Assembly: GCF_012726175.1 (NCBI RefSeq)
Contig: NZ_JAASAD010000009.1
Location: 1-64,000 of the forward strand
DNA: 64,000 bases
Origin: Micromonospora sp. HNM0581
GTDB lineage: Bacteria; Actinomycetota; Actinomycetes; Mycobacteriales; Micromonosporaceae
Reading direction: 5' to 3'
A program made the translations under genes and the position numbers. Below, in pieces: positions 46,215 through 55,113 of the stretch. How positions within the stretch are numbered: position 1 is the stretch's first letter; each line of letters opens with the position of its first letter. The notes under the pieces are model-generated. The model searched no databases. It was given only the letters and a program-made list of their open reading frames with translations, and had not been told where the DNA came from.

Positions 46215-46742
46215 TCACGCCCGGCGTTCCTGGTTCGCTTCCGCGACCGGTGGTGTTCCCGCCTCGACGAAGACGAACCGTCGGTACGACCAGAATCGGA
46301 ACAGCGTGCCGAACCCGGTGCCCACGACGAAGCTGGCGACGTTGTCGGCCAGCGGGGTCCGGAAGACGGACGGCCAGATGCTGCCGAGCCCGTAGTGGCT
46401 GATGGCGAGGCAGGCCACCGCGATGCCCAGCCCAACCGTGTTGAAGAAGAAGAACAGGGCGTACTCCCGCGCCGGGTGGGAGCGTTTGCGGTGCCGCCAG
46501 GTCCAGAACCGGTTGCCCAGGAAGGCGAAGGTCGCGGCGATGACCGTCGCGATCGTCTTCGCGGTGATCTGCTCCACGCCCTGCGGCCCGATCAGGTAGT
46601 TGAACAGGGCGAAGTCGATGAGGAAGGCGACCCCGCCGACGGTCGCGAACTTGCTCATCTCCCGGACGAGGTGACCGAAACGGTCGATCAGGGTGCGAAC
46701 CAGACCCCGGCGGGTCTGCCGGGAGTCTGTCTCACCTGTCAT
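46215..46742 (-). CDS. GtrA family membrane protein
   Basis: A 175-residue four-helix GtrA protein: EMSKFATVGGVAFLIDFALFNYL, FAFLGNRFWTWRHRKR, a helix with FFFNTVGLGIAVACLAI, and GTLFRFWSYRRFVF. ATG 46742 (MTGETDSRQ) is chosen; the frame extends much further upstream through non-coding-like sequence. It is coded 63 bases before the second GtrA gene on the same strand, so the two may form a hetero-oligomer or have separate lipid-sugar partners. Confidence 0.88.
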   Translation of the reverse strand: MTGETDSRQTRRGLVRTLIDRFGHLVREMSKFATVGGVAFLIDFALFNYLIGPQGVEQITAKTIATVIAATFAFLGNRFWTWRHRKRSHPAREYALFFFFNTVGLGIAVACLAISHYGLGSIWPSVFRTPLADNVASFVVGTGFGTLFRFWSYRRFVFVEAGTPPVAEANQERRA

Positions 46743-47168
46743 TGTGGCGGCCACCGTGCGAGCGTACCGGTTGGCGGCCTCGGGAGCGGGTAGCAACCGG
46801 TAGCGGGACGCGCCGTCGCGGGGGCACGGACCTGCGTCGACGGAACGTAACGGTACATGTGCGTTCGGGTTTCGATATCCGGTTCGGTACTCCCGGTCGT
46901 GAGAATCTCCGCCGCCTCGGTGCGGCTGCCGTCGACGGAAGGGTCCCGGAGGATTTGCGTGAAACTGCGCGTGAAAGCGGGTAAAGGCTCGTGAAGCCGC
47001 AGCGTGACCGTACCTTGTGCAGTTCTTCACAACCAGTCCCACTGACGGGAGAGGTCCCTCGGTTTACGCTGAGGCCAATCCCAGGTTTCCACGAAGGCGA
47101 CGCACAACGCGGCGCCGAGACTCGTGCACTCCATAGACAGGTCAGCGTCGACCACAAGGAGATGTGTC
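46743..47168. other. Divergent regulatory region of gtrA and pckG
   Basis: 426 bases without a gene. The left part holds a 9-bp inverted repeat (46765-46802). The right part contains the AAGGAGA ribosome site of pckG (47155-47161). The pckG promoter itself was not pinned down. Confidence 0.5.
46765..46802. repeat. Inverted repeat TACCGGTTG / CAACCGGTA
   Basis: Perfect 9-bp arms at 46765-46773 and 46794-46802 with a 20-base spacer, 23 bases upstream of the second GtrA start. The arms contain ACCGGT. It could be paired operator half-sites or a hairpin. Confidence 0.45.
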
Positions 47169-49019
47169 ATGGTTGCTCCGGCCACCGTTCGGGGTATCGA
47201 TCAGGCCCCTACGTCCCACCCGAAACTGCTCGCCTGGGTCCGTGAGGTCGCTGAACTGACCACCCCTGACCAGGTCGTCTGGGTGGATGGGTCCGACCAG
47301 GAATGGCGTCGTCTCACCGACGAGCTGGTCGAGACCGGCACGCTCGTCCGGCTCAACCCCGAGAAGAAGCCGAACTCGTTCTACGCCCGCACCGACCCGA
47401 CGGACGTCGCCCGGGTCGAGGAGCGCACCTTCATCTGCTCCGTGGACGAAGCGGACGCCGGACCCACGAACAACTGGATGGCTCCGGCTGAGATGAAGCG
47501 GACCATGACGCAGCTCTACCGCGGCTCGATGCGTGGCCGGACGATGTACGTCATCCCGTTCTGCATGGGCCCGGTCGAAGCCGAGAGCCCGATGTTCGGC
47601 GTCGAGATTACCGACAGCCCGTACGTGGTCGCCTCGATGCGGATCATGACCCGGATGGGTGCCGCTGTCCTGCGGGCCATGGGTGACGACGCGGACTTCG
47701 TGCGCGCCCTGCACTCGATCGGGGTGCCGCTGGCCCCCGGTCAGCAGGACGTCGCCTGGCCGTGCAACGACACCAAGTACATCTCCCACTTCCCGGAAAC
47801 CCGCGAGATCTGGTCCTTCGGCTCCGGGTACGGCGGGAACTCGCTGCTCGGCAAGAAGTGCTACTCGCTGCGGATAGCCAGCGTCATGGGACGCGACGAG
47901 GGTTGGCTCGCCGAGCACATGCTGATCCTGAAGATCACCTCTCCGGAGGGGAAGGTCTACCACATCGCCGGTGCCTTCCCGTCCGCCTGCGGGAAGACCA
48001 ACCTGGCCATGCTGGAGCCGACCATCCCCGGCTGGAAGGTCGAGACGATCGGCGACGACATCGCCTGGATGCGGTTCGGCCCTGACGGCCGGCTCTACGC
48101 GGTCAACCCGGAGTACGGCCTGTTCGGCGTCGCCCCGGGCACCGACTGGAAGACCAACGCCAACGCCATGCGGACGCTGGACCGGGGCAACTCCATCTTC
48201 ACGAACGTCGCCCTCACCGATGACGGTGACATCTGGTGGGAGGGCATGGGCGAACCGCCGGCCCACCTGATCGACTGGAAGGGCAACGACTGGACGCCGG
48301 AGAGCGAGAACCTTTCCTCCCACGCGAACAGCCGGTTCTGCACCCCGATCACCCAGTGCCCGATCCTGGCCGAGGACTACTACGACCCCAACGGCGTACC
48401 GATCGACGCGATCCTCTTCGGTGGCCGGCGTCGCGACACCGTTCCCCTGGTGACCGAGGCCCGGGACTGGGTGCACGGCGTCTACCTGGGGGCCACGCTC
48501 TCCTCGGAGACCACAGCAGCCGCCTCCGGTGCCGTCGGTGTGGTCCGTCGTGACCCGATGGCGATGCTTCCGTTCATCGGCTACCACGGTGGCGACTACT
48601 TCCGGCACTGGATCGAGATGGGCAAGGGCGCCGACGGCGACGAGTCGAAGCTGCCCAAGGTGTACTACGTCAACTGGTTCCGCAAGGACCCGGAGGGCGG
48701 TTTCCTGTGGCCCGGCTTCGGTGAGAACTCGCGGGTGCTCAAGTGGATCGTCGAGCGGATCGAGGGCCGCGCGGACGCCGTCGAAACCCCGATCGGGATG
48801 GTTCCGACCCTCGACTCGCTCGACGTCGAGGGACTGGACCTGACGCCGGAGGATGTCCGCATCGCGCTGAAGGTGGACCCGGACGAATGGCGGAACGAAC
48901 TGCCGCTGGTCACCGAGTGGTTCGACAAGTTCGGCGACAAACTGCCCGGCGTCCTCTGGGCCGAGCTGGATGCGCTCCGGGCCCGTCTCGACGCGGAGCA
49001 GCCGCAGCGGGGGGTGTGA
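47169..49019 (+). CDS. pckG: Phosphoenolpyruvate carboxykinase (GTP)
   Basis: A 616-residue GTP-type PEPCK converting oxaloacetate + GTP to PEP, GDP and CO2, the entry to gluconeogenesis. Motifs: [24 protein letters not shown] (as [15 protein letters not shown]), P-loop [15 protein letters not shown] with the reactive Cys, [14 protein letters not shown], and [17 protein letters not shown] 47169 has AAGGAGA seven bases upstream. It works with GlpX (59.4 kb). A long upstream region suggests regulation by carbon source. Confidence 0.96.
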   Translation: MVAPATVRGIDQAPTSHPKLLAWVREVAELTTPDQVVWVDGSDQEWRRLTDELVETGTLVRLNPEKKPNSFYARTDPTDVARVEERTFICSVDEADAGPTNNWMAPAEMKRTMTQLYRGSMRGRTMYVIPFCMGPVEAESPMFGVEITDSPYVVASMRIMTRMGAAVLRAMGDDADFVRALHSIGVPLAPGQQDVAWPCNDTKYISHFPETREIWSFGSGYGGNSLLGKKCYSLRIASVMGRDEGWLAEHMLILKITSPEGKVYHIAGAFPSACGKTNLAMLEPTIPGWKVETIGDDIAWMRFGPDGRLYAVNPEYGLFGVAPGTDWKTNANAMRTLDRGNSIFTNVALTDDGDIWWEGMGEPPAHLIDWKGNDWTPESENLSSHANSRFCTPITQCPILAEDYYDPNGVPIDAILFGGRRRDTVPLVTEARDWVHGVYLGATLSSETTAAASGAVGVVRRDPMAMLPFIGYHGGDYFRHWIEMGKGADGDESKLPKVYYVNWFRKDPEGGFLWPGFGENSRVLKWIVERIEGRADAVETPIGMVPTLDSLDVEGLDLTPEDVRIALKVDPDEWRNELPLVTEWFDKFGDKLPGVLWAELDALRARLDAEQPQRGV

Positions 49020-49050
49020 CCGACGCCGGATCCGGGCATCATCGGATTCC

Positions 49051-49893
49051 ATGAGAACGGCCGCCGAGACCGAGGTCCGGCGGCCGTTCGCCGTCCGGGC
49101 ACTGACCCCACTGCTGGCGGTGACGGCTGCGGCCACCGTCGTGGTGGAGGTGCTCAACTGGTGGTACGCGCCGGAGCAGGGCTTCGGGCTCGCCGTACGC
49201 ACCGGCTGGGCGATGCTGCGCTCGTTCGGTTTCCTGCTGCTCATCGGGCATGTGCGGCGCGGCCGGACAGTGGCCCGTCCGTTCGGTCTGATCCTGGTCG
49301 TCACCACCGTCGCCGCGGTCGGTCGGCTGATCGTGCCCCGGCAGGGCGTACCATCACTGCCCGGGCTGATCGGGTTCGCTCTGCTCGTCGGGCTCTGCGC
49401 GACAGTTGTCCTGCTGCTGTACCGGTCGTCGGCGCTCGCCGGACACCTGGTCAGGCACCGGTCGCGGCTGGTGATCGACCGCTCCGGTATTTCCTGGCGG
49501 GAGATGCCACCGAGCCGGCCGGAGGCGAGCGCGTGGCTGCTGACCGCCCGGGTGGCGGCGTTCACCTACAGCCCGCTGATGCTGGTGCCGGCCCTGGTCG
49601 CCGCCGCCGCGATCCTGGACGGGCGGTTGCTCGCCGTGCCCGCCGTGCTGCTCTGGCTGGGTGCCGGAATCGTGACGAGCTATCTGGTGCTGTTCTGCAC
49701 GGCTTTCCTCCTGCGCGGCCGGCGTTGGGCGGGCACACTGCTCACCGTCGTCACGGTTGCCGTGCTCGCTGTCGATCTTCCGTTGTGCTGGTGGCTGCTC
49801 GGTGTCGACGGCCTGCTACGTGACGGTGCGCCTCTGGTCGTGGCCGCACTGCTCACGATCCACGGCATCCACCGTGCCGCCCACCCAGCCTGA
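49051..49893 (+). CDS. Multi-pass membrane protein of unknown function
   Basis: 280 residues, no recognised family. About seven hydrophobic segments: LTPLLAVTAAATVVVEVL, SFGFLLLIGHV, FGLILVVTTVAAVG, IGFALLVGLCATVVLLLY, then after a ~45-residue soluble loop (LVIDRSGISWREMPPS) YSPLMLVPALVAAAAIL, SYLVLFCTAFLL and VVTVAVLAVDLPLCWWLL. ATG 49051 lies 31 bases after the pckG stop, so it may be read through from pckG, but no functional link is implied. Confidence 0.65.
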   Translation: MRTAAETEVRRPFAVRALTPLLAVTAAATVVVEVLNWWYAPEQGFGLAVRTGWAMLRSFGFLLLIGHVRRGRTVARPFGLILVVTTVAAVGRLIVPRQGVPSLPGLIGFALLVGLCATVVLLLYRSSALAGHLVRHRSRLVIDRSGISWREMPPSRPEASAWLLTARVAAFTYSPLMLVPALVAAAAILDGRLLAVPAVLLWLGAGIVTSYLVLFCTAFLLRGRRWAGTLLTVVTVAVLAVDLPLCWWLLGVDGLLRDGAPLVVAALLTIHGIHRAAHPA

Positions 49894-50026
49894 TACCCGT
49901 CACACCAGTGCGGGCTCATTCGTAGGTCCTTCAGGCTAGGTCGGGTCCCGCAGCGGACGCAGGGCCTTCGCGGGGCAGGTACGAAGGCAGACGTGACGCT
50001 CCGGTTCGGAGCGGGAGGAGAACGCC

Positions 50027-51169
50027 GTGCGTGACGATTTCGACGTGGTGGTGGTCGGGGCCGGACCCGCAGGGGTGGCGGCCGCACTGGCGGCCCGGCA
50101 GGCGGGCGCCGATGTGTTGCTGTTGGACCGGGCCGTGTTCCCCAGGGACAAGGCCTGCGGTGACGGTATCGCCGCGCACGCACTCGACGTACTCGCCGAA
50201 CTGGGTGTGCGTGACGCGGTGGCCGGTTTCGCCCCGGTGTCGGCGTTGCGGCTGGTGGCGCCGGACGGCGGTGCTGTGGCGCGGGCGTTGCCCCGACCCG
50301 CGTACACCGTGCCCCGGCAGGTGTTCGACGCCCGGTTGGTCGCGGCGGCGATGCGCCAGGGCGTGCCGTTGGGTCGGCGGGTGGTGCGCCGGGTCGAGGT
50401 GCGCGGCGACCGGGTGGTGCTGGACGGCGAGATCTCCGCGGGGGTGGTGGTGGGCGCCGACGGCGCCGGGTCGGTCGTGCGCCGCGCGCTGGGCGAACCG
50501 GCCAATCCGGACCGTCACCTGGCGCTTGCCATCCGGGGGTACGCGCCCACACCGCCCGGTCCGCCCGCCCAGCTCATCGTCACCTCGGCCACCCGCTGGC
50601 CGGCGTACGCCTGGTCGTTCCCGATCGGCGACGGCCGGGCGAACGTCGGGTACGGGGAGGTGCTGCGGGGCGAGTCGCTGACCCGCGCACATCTGCTCGA
50701 TCGGCTGTCCGCGCTGCTGCCGGGCACCGATCCGGCGACGGTCGACTCGCTGCGCGCCCATCACCTACCCCTGTCCACGTTCCGCCCGGTGCCGGGTCGA
50801 GGTCGGGTGGTGCTCGCCGGCGACGCGTACTCGCTGGTCAACCCGCTCACCGGCGAGGGGATCTTCTACGCGTTGCGGTCCGGTGCGTTGGCGGGGTGCG
50901 CCGCCGCCGGTGCTCCGGAGCAGGCGGCACGGCGGTACGCGGCAGCCCTGCGCCGTCGGCTCGGCACCCATCTGCGGCACAGTACGGCGGCGGCGTGGCT
51001 GGCCCGACGTCGTCGGGTGGTGGACGCGGCGGTGCGGGCGGCCGGCCGGGACGGACTGGTCTTCGGCAGGGTGGCTGAGCTGGGACTGGGCGATGGTCTG
51101 CTGGACGGCCGGACGCTCGGCCTGATCGCCCTCGGCCTGTCGGTGCGGCAACGGCCACCGGCACACTGA
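50027..51169 (+). CDS. Geranylgeranyl reductase family FAD-dependent oxidoreductase
   Basis: A 380-residue flavoprotein. FAD fold DVVVVGAGPAGVAAALAAR, the PRDKACGDGI motif typical of geranylgeranyl reductases, GADGAGSVVRR, and LAGDAYSLVNPLTGEGIFYAL near residue 265. Family members saturate prenyl chains, including menaquinone side chains (MenJ in mycobacteria). GTG 50027 has GGGAGGAG upstream. The next gene, 31 bases on, is a cis-prenyltransferase, which supports an isoprenoid role (inference). Confidence 0.88.
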   Translation: MRDDFDVVVVGAGPAGVAAALAARQAGADVLLLDRAVFPRDKACGDGIAAHALDVLAELGVRDAVAGFAPVSALRLVAPDGGAVARALPRPAYTVPRQVFDARLVAAAMRQGVPLGRRVVRRVEVRGDRVVLDGEISAGVVVGADGAGSVVRRALGEPANPDRHLALAIRGYAPTPPGPPAQLIVTSATRWPAYAWSFPIGDGRANVGYGEVLRGESLTRAHLLDRLSALLPGTDPATVDSLRAHHLPLSTFRPVPGRGRVVLAGDAYSLVNPLTGEGIFYALRSGALAGCAAAGAPEQAARRYAAALRRRLGTHLRHSTAAAWLARRRRVVDAAVRAAGRDGLVFGRVAELGLGDGLLDGRTLGLIALGLSVRQRPPAH

Positions 51170-51200
51170 TCCGTACGAGGGCTCGCTACCCTGCTAGGTG

Positions 51201-51971
51201 ATGAGTCTGCGGAAACTTCTCTACTCCGTCTACGAGCGGCGGCTCACGGCCAAGCTCGCGGGTCGCCCGGTGCCCCGCCACGTGGGCGTGATGTGTGACG
51301 GCAACCGCAGATGGGCGCGGGAGATGGGCTTCGTCGATCCGAACGACGGGCACCGGATGGGCGCCGAGCGGATCAAGGAACTGCTGCGGTGGTGTGACGC
51401 AGCCGGCGTGGGGCACGTGACCCTGTGGTTGCTCTCCACCGACAACCTTTCGCGTCCGGCGGCGGAGTTGGATCCCCTGCTACAGATCATCGAGGATCTC
51501 ACCACCGAGCTGGCCGAGGAGGGCAATCCCTGGCGACTGCGGATGGTGGGTGCGCTGGACGTGCTGCCGACGCGCCTCGCGACGGCGCTCAAGGCCGCCG
51601 AGGAACGGACCCGGGAACGCACCGGCAACGCCCAGGTGAACATCGCCGTCGGCTACGGCGGGCGACGGGAAATTGCCGACGCGGTCCGCTCGTTGCTGTT
51701 GGAGCACGCGGCGAACGGCGGCACGCTTGAGGATCTGGCCGGGTCGCTCGACGTCGACGACATCTCCGAGCACCTGTACACCCGGGGTCTGCCGGATCCG
51801 GATCTGATCATCCGGACCAGCGGGGAGCAACGCCTCTCCGGCTTCATGCTGTGGCAGTCAGCGCACTCGGAGTTCTACTTCTGCGAACTCAACTGGCCGG
51901 ATTTCCGGCGTGTCGACTTCCTCCGCGCGCTGCGTTCGTACGCCACCCGTCAGCGCCGCTACGGGGTCTGA
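51201..51971 (+). CDS. Isoprenyl transferase (short-chain cis-prenyl diphosphate synthase)
   Basis: A 256-residue UPP-synthase-family enzyme adding isopentenyl diphosphate in cis. Catalytic Asp33 in GVMCDGNRRWAR, TLWLLSTDNLSRP, NIAVGYGGRREIADA, and PDPDLIIRTSGEQRLSGFMLWQSAHSEFYF (in parts). The MSLRKLLYSVYERRL start recalls mycobacterial Rv1086 (Z,E-farnesyl diphosphate synthase). ATG 51201 follows TACCCT by eight bases; GTG 51198 is an alternative. Product length cannot be read from sequence. Confidence 0.93.
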   Translation: MSLRKLLYSVYERRLTAKLAGRPVPRHVGVMCDGNRRWAREMGFVDPNDGHRMGAERIKELLRWCDAAGVGHVTLWLLSTDNLSRPAAELDPLLQIIEDLTTELAEEGNPWRLRMVGALDVLPTRLATALKAAEERTRERTGNAQVNIAVGYGGRREIADAVRSLLLEHAANGGTLEDLAGSLDVDDISEHLYTRGLPDPDLIIRTSGEQRLSGFMLWQSAHSEFYFCELNWPDFRRVDFLRALRSYATRQRRYGV

Positions 51972-52005
51972 GCCACGGCACGGTGCAAGACGGAGCATCC
52001 GCCGC

Positions 52006-52830
52006 TCAGGTGAGGTGGTGGGTGGCTCCGGTGAGAAAGTCCCCCAGGTCGGCGGGGGAGTCGATGGTGAGGTCAGCGGCCTCGGCGACTTCGGCACCGG
52101 TCTCCGGGTTGGCGACGGCGACGCAGACCCCGAGGAAGTCGGGGTCTGCGGCGGCGCGGCCCCGCAGCGCGGCGAAGGCCTTGATGTCGGAAACGTCGTC
52201 GCCGAAGTACCAGGCCGCGCGAACTCCCCGCACCAGTTCGTCGATCACCATGCCTTTGTCCCGGTCGACCGGTGGCTTGATCTCCAGGACCATCCGCCCG
52301 ACCTGCACCCGCAGGCCGAGGCGCTCGGCCTGTTCCCGGCCCCACCGCTCGACGGTGGTGGCGAGCTGCGGCGTGGTACGCCAGTGCAGGGCGACCGACA
52401 GCCGCTTGTATTCCACGAGGGTGCCGGGGGGCAGCTCGGCGCGGGCGAGTTCGGCGAGTTCGGCCATTGTGGGCACCCACGGCAGGGCGGCCGGTTCGGT
52501 GACCGTAGCGCCGCCGGAGTGGCTGTGTTCCAGGCCGTAGAGCCCGTACAGATCGACTCCGGTGAGCCCATCGAAGTGTTCGCGCAGGAAATCCACCGGC
52601 CGGGCCGAGACGATCGCGATGCGTCGCACGACGGTGGCGAGTGTCGCGATGGCGGTCAGTACCTTCGGCGCGGGCTGGACCTGCGTCGGATCGTCGGCGA
52701 CCGGCGCGAGGGTGCCGTCGAAGTCGAAGAAGAGGACGGTCTCGGCCGCCCGGTCGGCGGTTTCCCGCCAGGCCTGGTCGGCGTTCAGGGGGGTCTTCGG
52801 CTGCTGGTTGCCCAGATTCAACGGCGGCAC
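52006..52830 (-). CDS. otsB: Trehalose-6-phosphate phosphatase
   Basis: A 274-residue HAD phosphatase making trehalose from trehalose-6-phosphate. Catalytic Asp36/Asp38 in FFDFDGTLAPV, IAIVSARPVDFL, YGLYGLEHS, and YFGDDVSDIKAF. GTG 52830 is chosen because TACGCT lies seven bases upstream; an ORF start at 52863 also exists. No otsA is in the window. Trehalose is a compatible solute and stress sugar in actinobacteria. Confidence 0.92.
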   Translation of the reverse strand: MPPLNLGNQQPKTPLNADQAWRETADRAAETVLFFDFDGTLAPVADDPTQVQPAPKVLTAIATLATVVRRIAIVSARPVDFLREHFDGLTGVDLYGLYGLEHSHSGGATVTEPAALPWVPTMAELAELARAELPPGTLVEYKRLSVALHWRTTPQLATTVERWGREQAERLGLRVQVGRMVLEIKPPVDRDKGMVIDELVRGVRAAWYFGDDVSDIKAFAALRGRAAADPDFLGVCVAVANPETGAEVAEAADLTIDSPADLGDFLTGATHHLT

Positions 52831-52899
52831 GCGCGACAGCGTACCCCGGGTTCGACTACTCAATCCTGATGTGAATCCGCTGTGGGTGACGGGCGTTAC

Positions 52900-53253
52900 T
52901 CAGCGTTCGGCGGCTCCACGTCCCCGGCGACCGAACGGCACCACCGCCGCTTCCTGGCCGTGGCTGAGCAGGTAGCCCTCCACGAAGCCGGAGTTGCGGT
53001 CGCCGGCGTGCGCTTCGATCTCCCGCAGCCGTTCCACAAGGAACTCGGTGAGCGCGGTGAGCCGGTCGTTGAGCCGGTCGTGCAGCTCGGCAACGACAGC
53101 GAGGACCACTGCGGTGCCCGCGGCGGTGAGCGCGAAAAGGTTGACGAGCAGTGGAAGCTGCCCGCCGTTGAGGGTCAGGGTCACCGCGTTACCGGTGATG
53201 CACAGCGTCACCGAGACCGTCGCGACCATGACAGCCAACCATTTCAGGGTCAT
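52900..53253 (-). CDS. Small membrane protein, two hydrophobic segments
   Basis: 117 residues, family not recognised. Hydrophobic segments LAVMVATVSVTLCITGNAV and LLVNLFALTAAGTAVVLAVVAEL (about 4-22 and 34-56), then a charged helical tail DRLNDRLTALTEFLVERLREIE and a Gly/Arg end. ATG 53253 has a run of five G upstream. It lies on the same strand as the HTH regulator gene, 218 bases downstream of it, beside the start-stop-overlapping locus at 54.1 kb. Confidence 0.6.
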   Translation of the reverse strand: MTLKWLAVMVATVSVTLCITGNAVTLTLNGGQLPLLVNLFALTAAGTAVVLAVVAELHDRLNDRLTALTEFLVERLREIEAHAGDRNSGFVEGYLLSHGQEAAVVPFGRRGRGAAER

Positions 53254-53471
53254 GGGGAGACCCCCTTCTGTCCCGCAGGGCTGGGTTCGGCCTTGTCCCG
53301 TCCCCCCGCCGACGACGAGCCCAAGCAGTACGAATACGGACGCTAGCGTGTCCGATCCCGCCACGTAGCGAAACGAATGAGGCTGTCCTGCCGTTCTTTC
53401 GCCATCTGAGGAACTGTGACGGACCTGCCGGTCTTCGCCGTCGGCCCCGGCGGGGACACCGTTGCACCGCG

Positions 53472-53912
53472 CTAGCTCGCGGCGTCCCCTCGTTTCTGGG
53501 CGCCGAGCGGCAGGGTCGGGCGGTACGCGAGGTAGCGGATGGTCTCCCGGATGTGGAACTTCTCCGCGTCCGAGACGTCGGGGTCCACCAGTCGGCGGAG
53601 CAGTGCCTCGACGTCGGGGTCCATCGGCGGTGGTGACGTGGAGGTCCGTCGGGTGGCTGTCCGCTCCCAGCCCAGCGCCGCGAAGGCGACGGTCGGGTCG
53701 AGCCCGAGGCCCTCGCAGAAGGCAACCACCCGTTCGGCCTCCGGGTCGCTTGCCCAGTCGCCGCGTACCCACCGGTTGATGGTCTGCCGTGAGACGCCGG
53801 TACGTCGGGAGACTTCGGTGCCGCTCCAGGCCCGGGTCGCGCGGGCTTCGTCGAGGGCGCGTCGGACGAAGGTGGCGAAGGCAATCTTCCGCGCGTTGGC
53901 CGTCTCGGTCAC
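53472..53912 (-). CDS. HTH (XRE-like) transcriptional regulator
   Basis: 146 residues. Helix-turn-helix about 28-52: WSGTEVSRRTGVSRQTINRWVRGDW. A helical tail contains MDPDVEALLRRLVDPDVSDAEKFHIRETIRYLA (in parts). GTG 53912 is six bases after TACGGT, so probably leaderless; an in-frame ATG at 54020 with AGGTGAG is the alternative. A GTCACGC palindrome lies 52 bases upstream, and further GTCACGC copies lie in the divergent promoter at 54.08 kb. It probably represses itself and that locus (inference). Confidence 0.75.
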   Translation of the reverse strand: MTETANARKIAFATFVRRALDEARATRAWSGTEVSRRTGVSRQTINRWVRGDWASDPEAERVVAFCEGLGLDPTVAFAALGWERTATRRTSTSPPPMDPDVEALLRRLVDPDVSDAEKFHIRETIRYLAYRPTLPLGAQKRGDAAS

Positions 53913-53963
53913 CTCGTGACCGTACGACCGTTGAGCCTTGGTAGCGGCAACTGCCACGCGTCT

Positions 53964-53979
53964 GTCACGCTTGCGTGAC
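53964..53979. promoter_or_regulatory. Palindrome GTCACGCTTGCGTGAC, candidate HTH operator
   Basis: Seven-base arms with a two-base centre, upstream of the HTH regulator. The half-site GTCACGC recurs at 54088-54094 over the divergent promoter and inside CGTCACGCGC near 54148. Confidence 0.55.
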
Positions 53980-54083
53980 GACGATCCGGTATGACCGGAG
54001 GGGGGTCCGGGGCTTTTCATGAGGGGTCTCACCTGGGCAGGATAGATGTGCGTAGGTGTGGAGGCAAACGGACGAAAAGCTGA

Positions 54084-54096
54084 TACTGTCACGCCC
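54084..54096 (+). promoter_or_regulatory. Leaderless promoter overlapped by a GTCACGC half-site
   Basis: TACTGT (54084-54089) ends seven bases before ATG 54097; GTCACGC (54088-54094) covers the -10/start region, a classical repressor position. Confidence 0.55.
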
Positions 54097-54180
54097 ATGG
54101 GACAACCTACGGTGTGTCGCGTGTATGAGACGTTCAGTGCTCACCTGCGTCACGCGCCCGGTGCGAGGGAGGCGCGGTGA
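54097..54180 (+). CDS. Putative 27-codon leader peptide
   Basis: A 27-codon ORF starting MGQPTVCRVYETF and ending GAREAR. Its ATG is seven bases after the TACTGT -10 element, so it would be the first codon of a leaderless mRNA. Its TGA overlaps the GTG of the next gene as GTGA, so translation of the next gene would depend on it. No homologue is known to me. It could simply ensure coupled translation, or be a regulatory peptide. Confidence 0.45.
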   Translation: MGQPTVCRVYETFSAHLRHAPGAREAR

Positions 54181-54521
54181 CCGAACTCGCTACCCGCGCC
54201 CAGGCGTTCAGCCTGGTGGCCGAGGGGGTCGCCGCCGGGCTCAGCGCGCCCTGGCGCGTCTACCTCGCCCGAGGCTGCCGCCACCTGTCGCTGAGCGTGG
54301 GGGACCGGGCCGAGTGGAATGCCTGGCGGACCCACCTCGGCTGCCCGGAACTGAGTGTCCGGGTCTACGACGCCGGTGGCGAGATCCGCCGCTCCTCGAT
54401 GGCCGAGGTGGTCATGGACGGCTGCCGGATCAGCGTCGAACTGGTGGAGGAGATCGGCACCGACGACCTGGACCGGCTCCTGGCCGTCGACCCCACCAGC
54501 ATCGAGCCGGAGGAACGATGA
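54177..54521 (+). CDS. Small hypothetical protein
   Basis: 114 residues, not recognised. Alpha/beta-looking: TELATRAQAFSLVAEGVAAG, VYLARGCRHLSLSVGDRAEW, LSVRVYDAGGEIRRSSMAEV, ISVELVEEIGTDDLDRLL. No signal peptide. GTG overlaps the upstream leader ORF (GTGA) and its TGA overlaps the next ATG (ATGA). It is divergent from the HTH regulator, which may control it through GTCACGC sites. Confidence 0.65.
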   Translation: MTELATRAQAFSLVAEGVAAGLSAPWRVYLARGCRHLSLSVGDRAEWNAWRTHLGCPELSVRVYDAGGEIRRSSMAEVVMDGCRISVELVEEIGTDDLDRLLAVDPTSIEPEER

Positions 54522-54553
54522 GGGCCGCGCGGCACCCTGGGGCCGCCGGATGA
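54518..54553 (+). CDS. Putative 11-codon bridging mini-ORF
   Basis: ATG 54518 overlaps the previous stop (ATGA); the ORF encodes MRAARHPGAAG and its TGA overlaps the next ATG at 54550 (ATGA). It would hand ribosomes from the 114-residue gene to the membrane-protein gene. The peptide itself may have no function. Confidence 0.35.
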   Translation: MRAARHPGAAG

Positions 54554-54978
54554 GCCCGTTCCTGGCGATCTTCCTCGTACTCGTGCTCGCGGCGACGAGC
54601 TACGCCGCCGGCCGGCTGCACGGGCAGCTCAGCTACCGGATCGGTTACCGCTTCGGCTACCGGCAGGGCTACTTCGACGGAGACCGTGGCGCATGGAACC
54701 GGCGCCGTCGGGACGCCCAGGCGGCCATCGCCTCGGCACTCGCCGTCACCGGGCCCCCGCCGTCTCCCGCTCGGTTCGCGGCCACCGTGCACCCGCTTCA
54801 GCCACGCGGTACGGGCACGTCAGCTCCGGCCCTGCGTACCGATGGACCGTCGGGTGAAATCGAGGACACTGCCGCCGCGCGCCCGGGTACCACCTACACC
54901 GGTCGGTCCTTCGGAGAGTCGGCCGCTTCGGCCACCGGGCGGAACCCGACCGGCACCCTGGTCCGACGGACCGGGTGA
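54550..54978 (+). CDS. Membrane-anchored hypothetical protein
   Basis: 142 residues. N-terminal signal-anchor FLAIFLVLVLAATSYAAG, then a Gly/Tyr/Arg segment (YRIGYRFGYRQGYFDGDRGAW), then a Pro/Thr/Ser-rich tail. Not recognised. It ends the chain of four start-stop-overlapping ORFs and is followed by a 14-bp hairpin. Confidence 0.6.
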   Translation: MSPFLAIFLVLVLAATSYAAGRLHGQLSYRIGYRFGYRQGYFDGDRGAWNRRRRDAQAAIASALAVTGPPPSPARFAATVHPLQPRGTGTSAPALRTDGPSGEIEDTAAARPGTTYTGRSFGESAASATGRNPTGTLVRRTG

Positions 54979-55072
54979 ACCGGTCGACGGGCGCCAGGCC
55001 CGTGCACAGCGCGGCGCGTACGCCCTGCGGGCTGCGCCGCCGGGGTCACGTCGAATCGTTGGCGGTGGCCCC

Positions 55073-55113
55073 ACCGGCCGGGATGCGCGCAGGGGGCATG
55101 CATCCCGGCCGGT
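55073..55113 (+). terminator. Perfect 14-bp stem-loop ending the 54 kb operon
   Basis: ACCGGCCGGGATGC (55073-55086) pairs with 55100-55113 around a 13-base loop, 95 bases past the last stop. One of the strongest hairpins in the window; it lies in the 54979-55355 gap before phoH2. Confidence 0.75.

Noticed and set aside
47142..49565. 807-codon minus-strand frame over pckG
   Set aside because: Antisense shadow; Arg/Gly/Val/His-rich and without domains.
52900..53772. 290-codon frame covering the small membrane protein and the HTH gene
   Set aside because: Its first ~170 codons are in the wrong frame over the HTH gene; ATG 53253 starts the plausible membrane protein.
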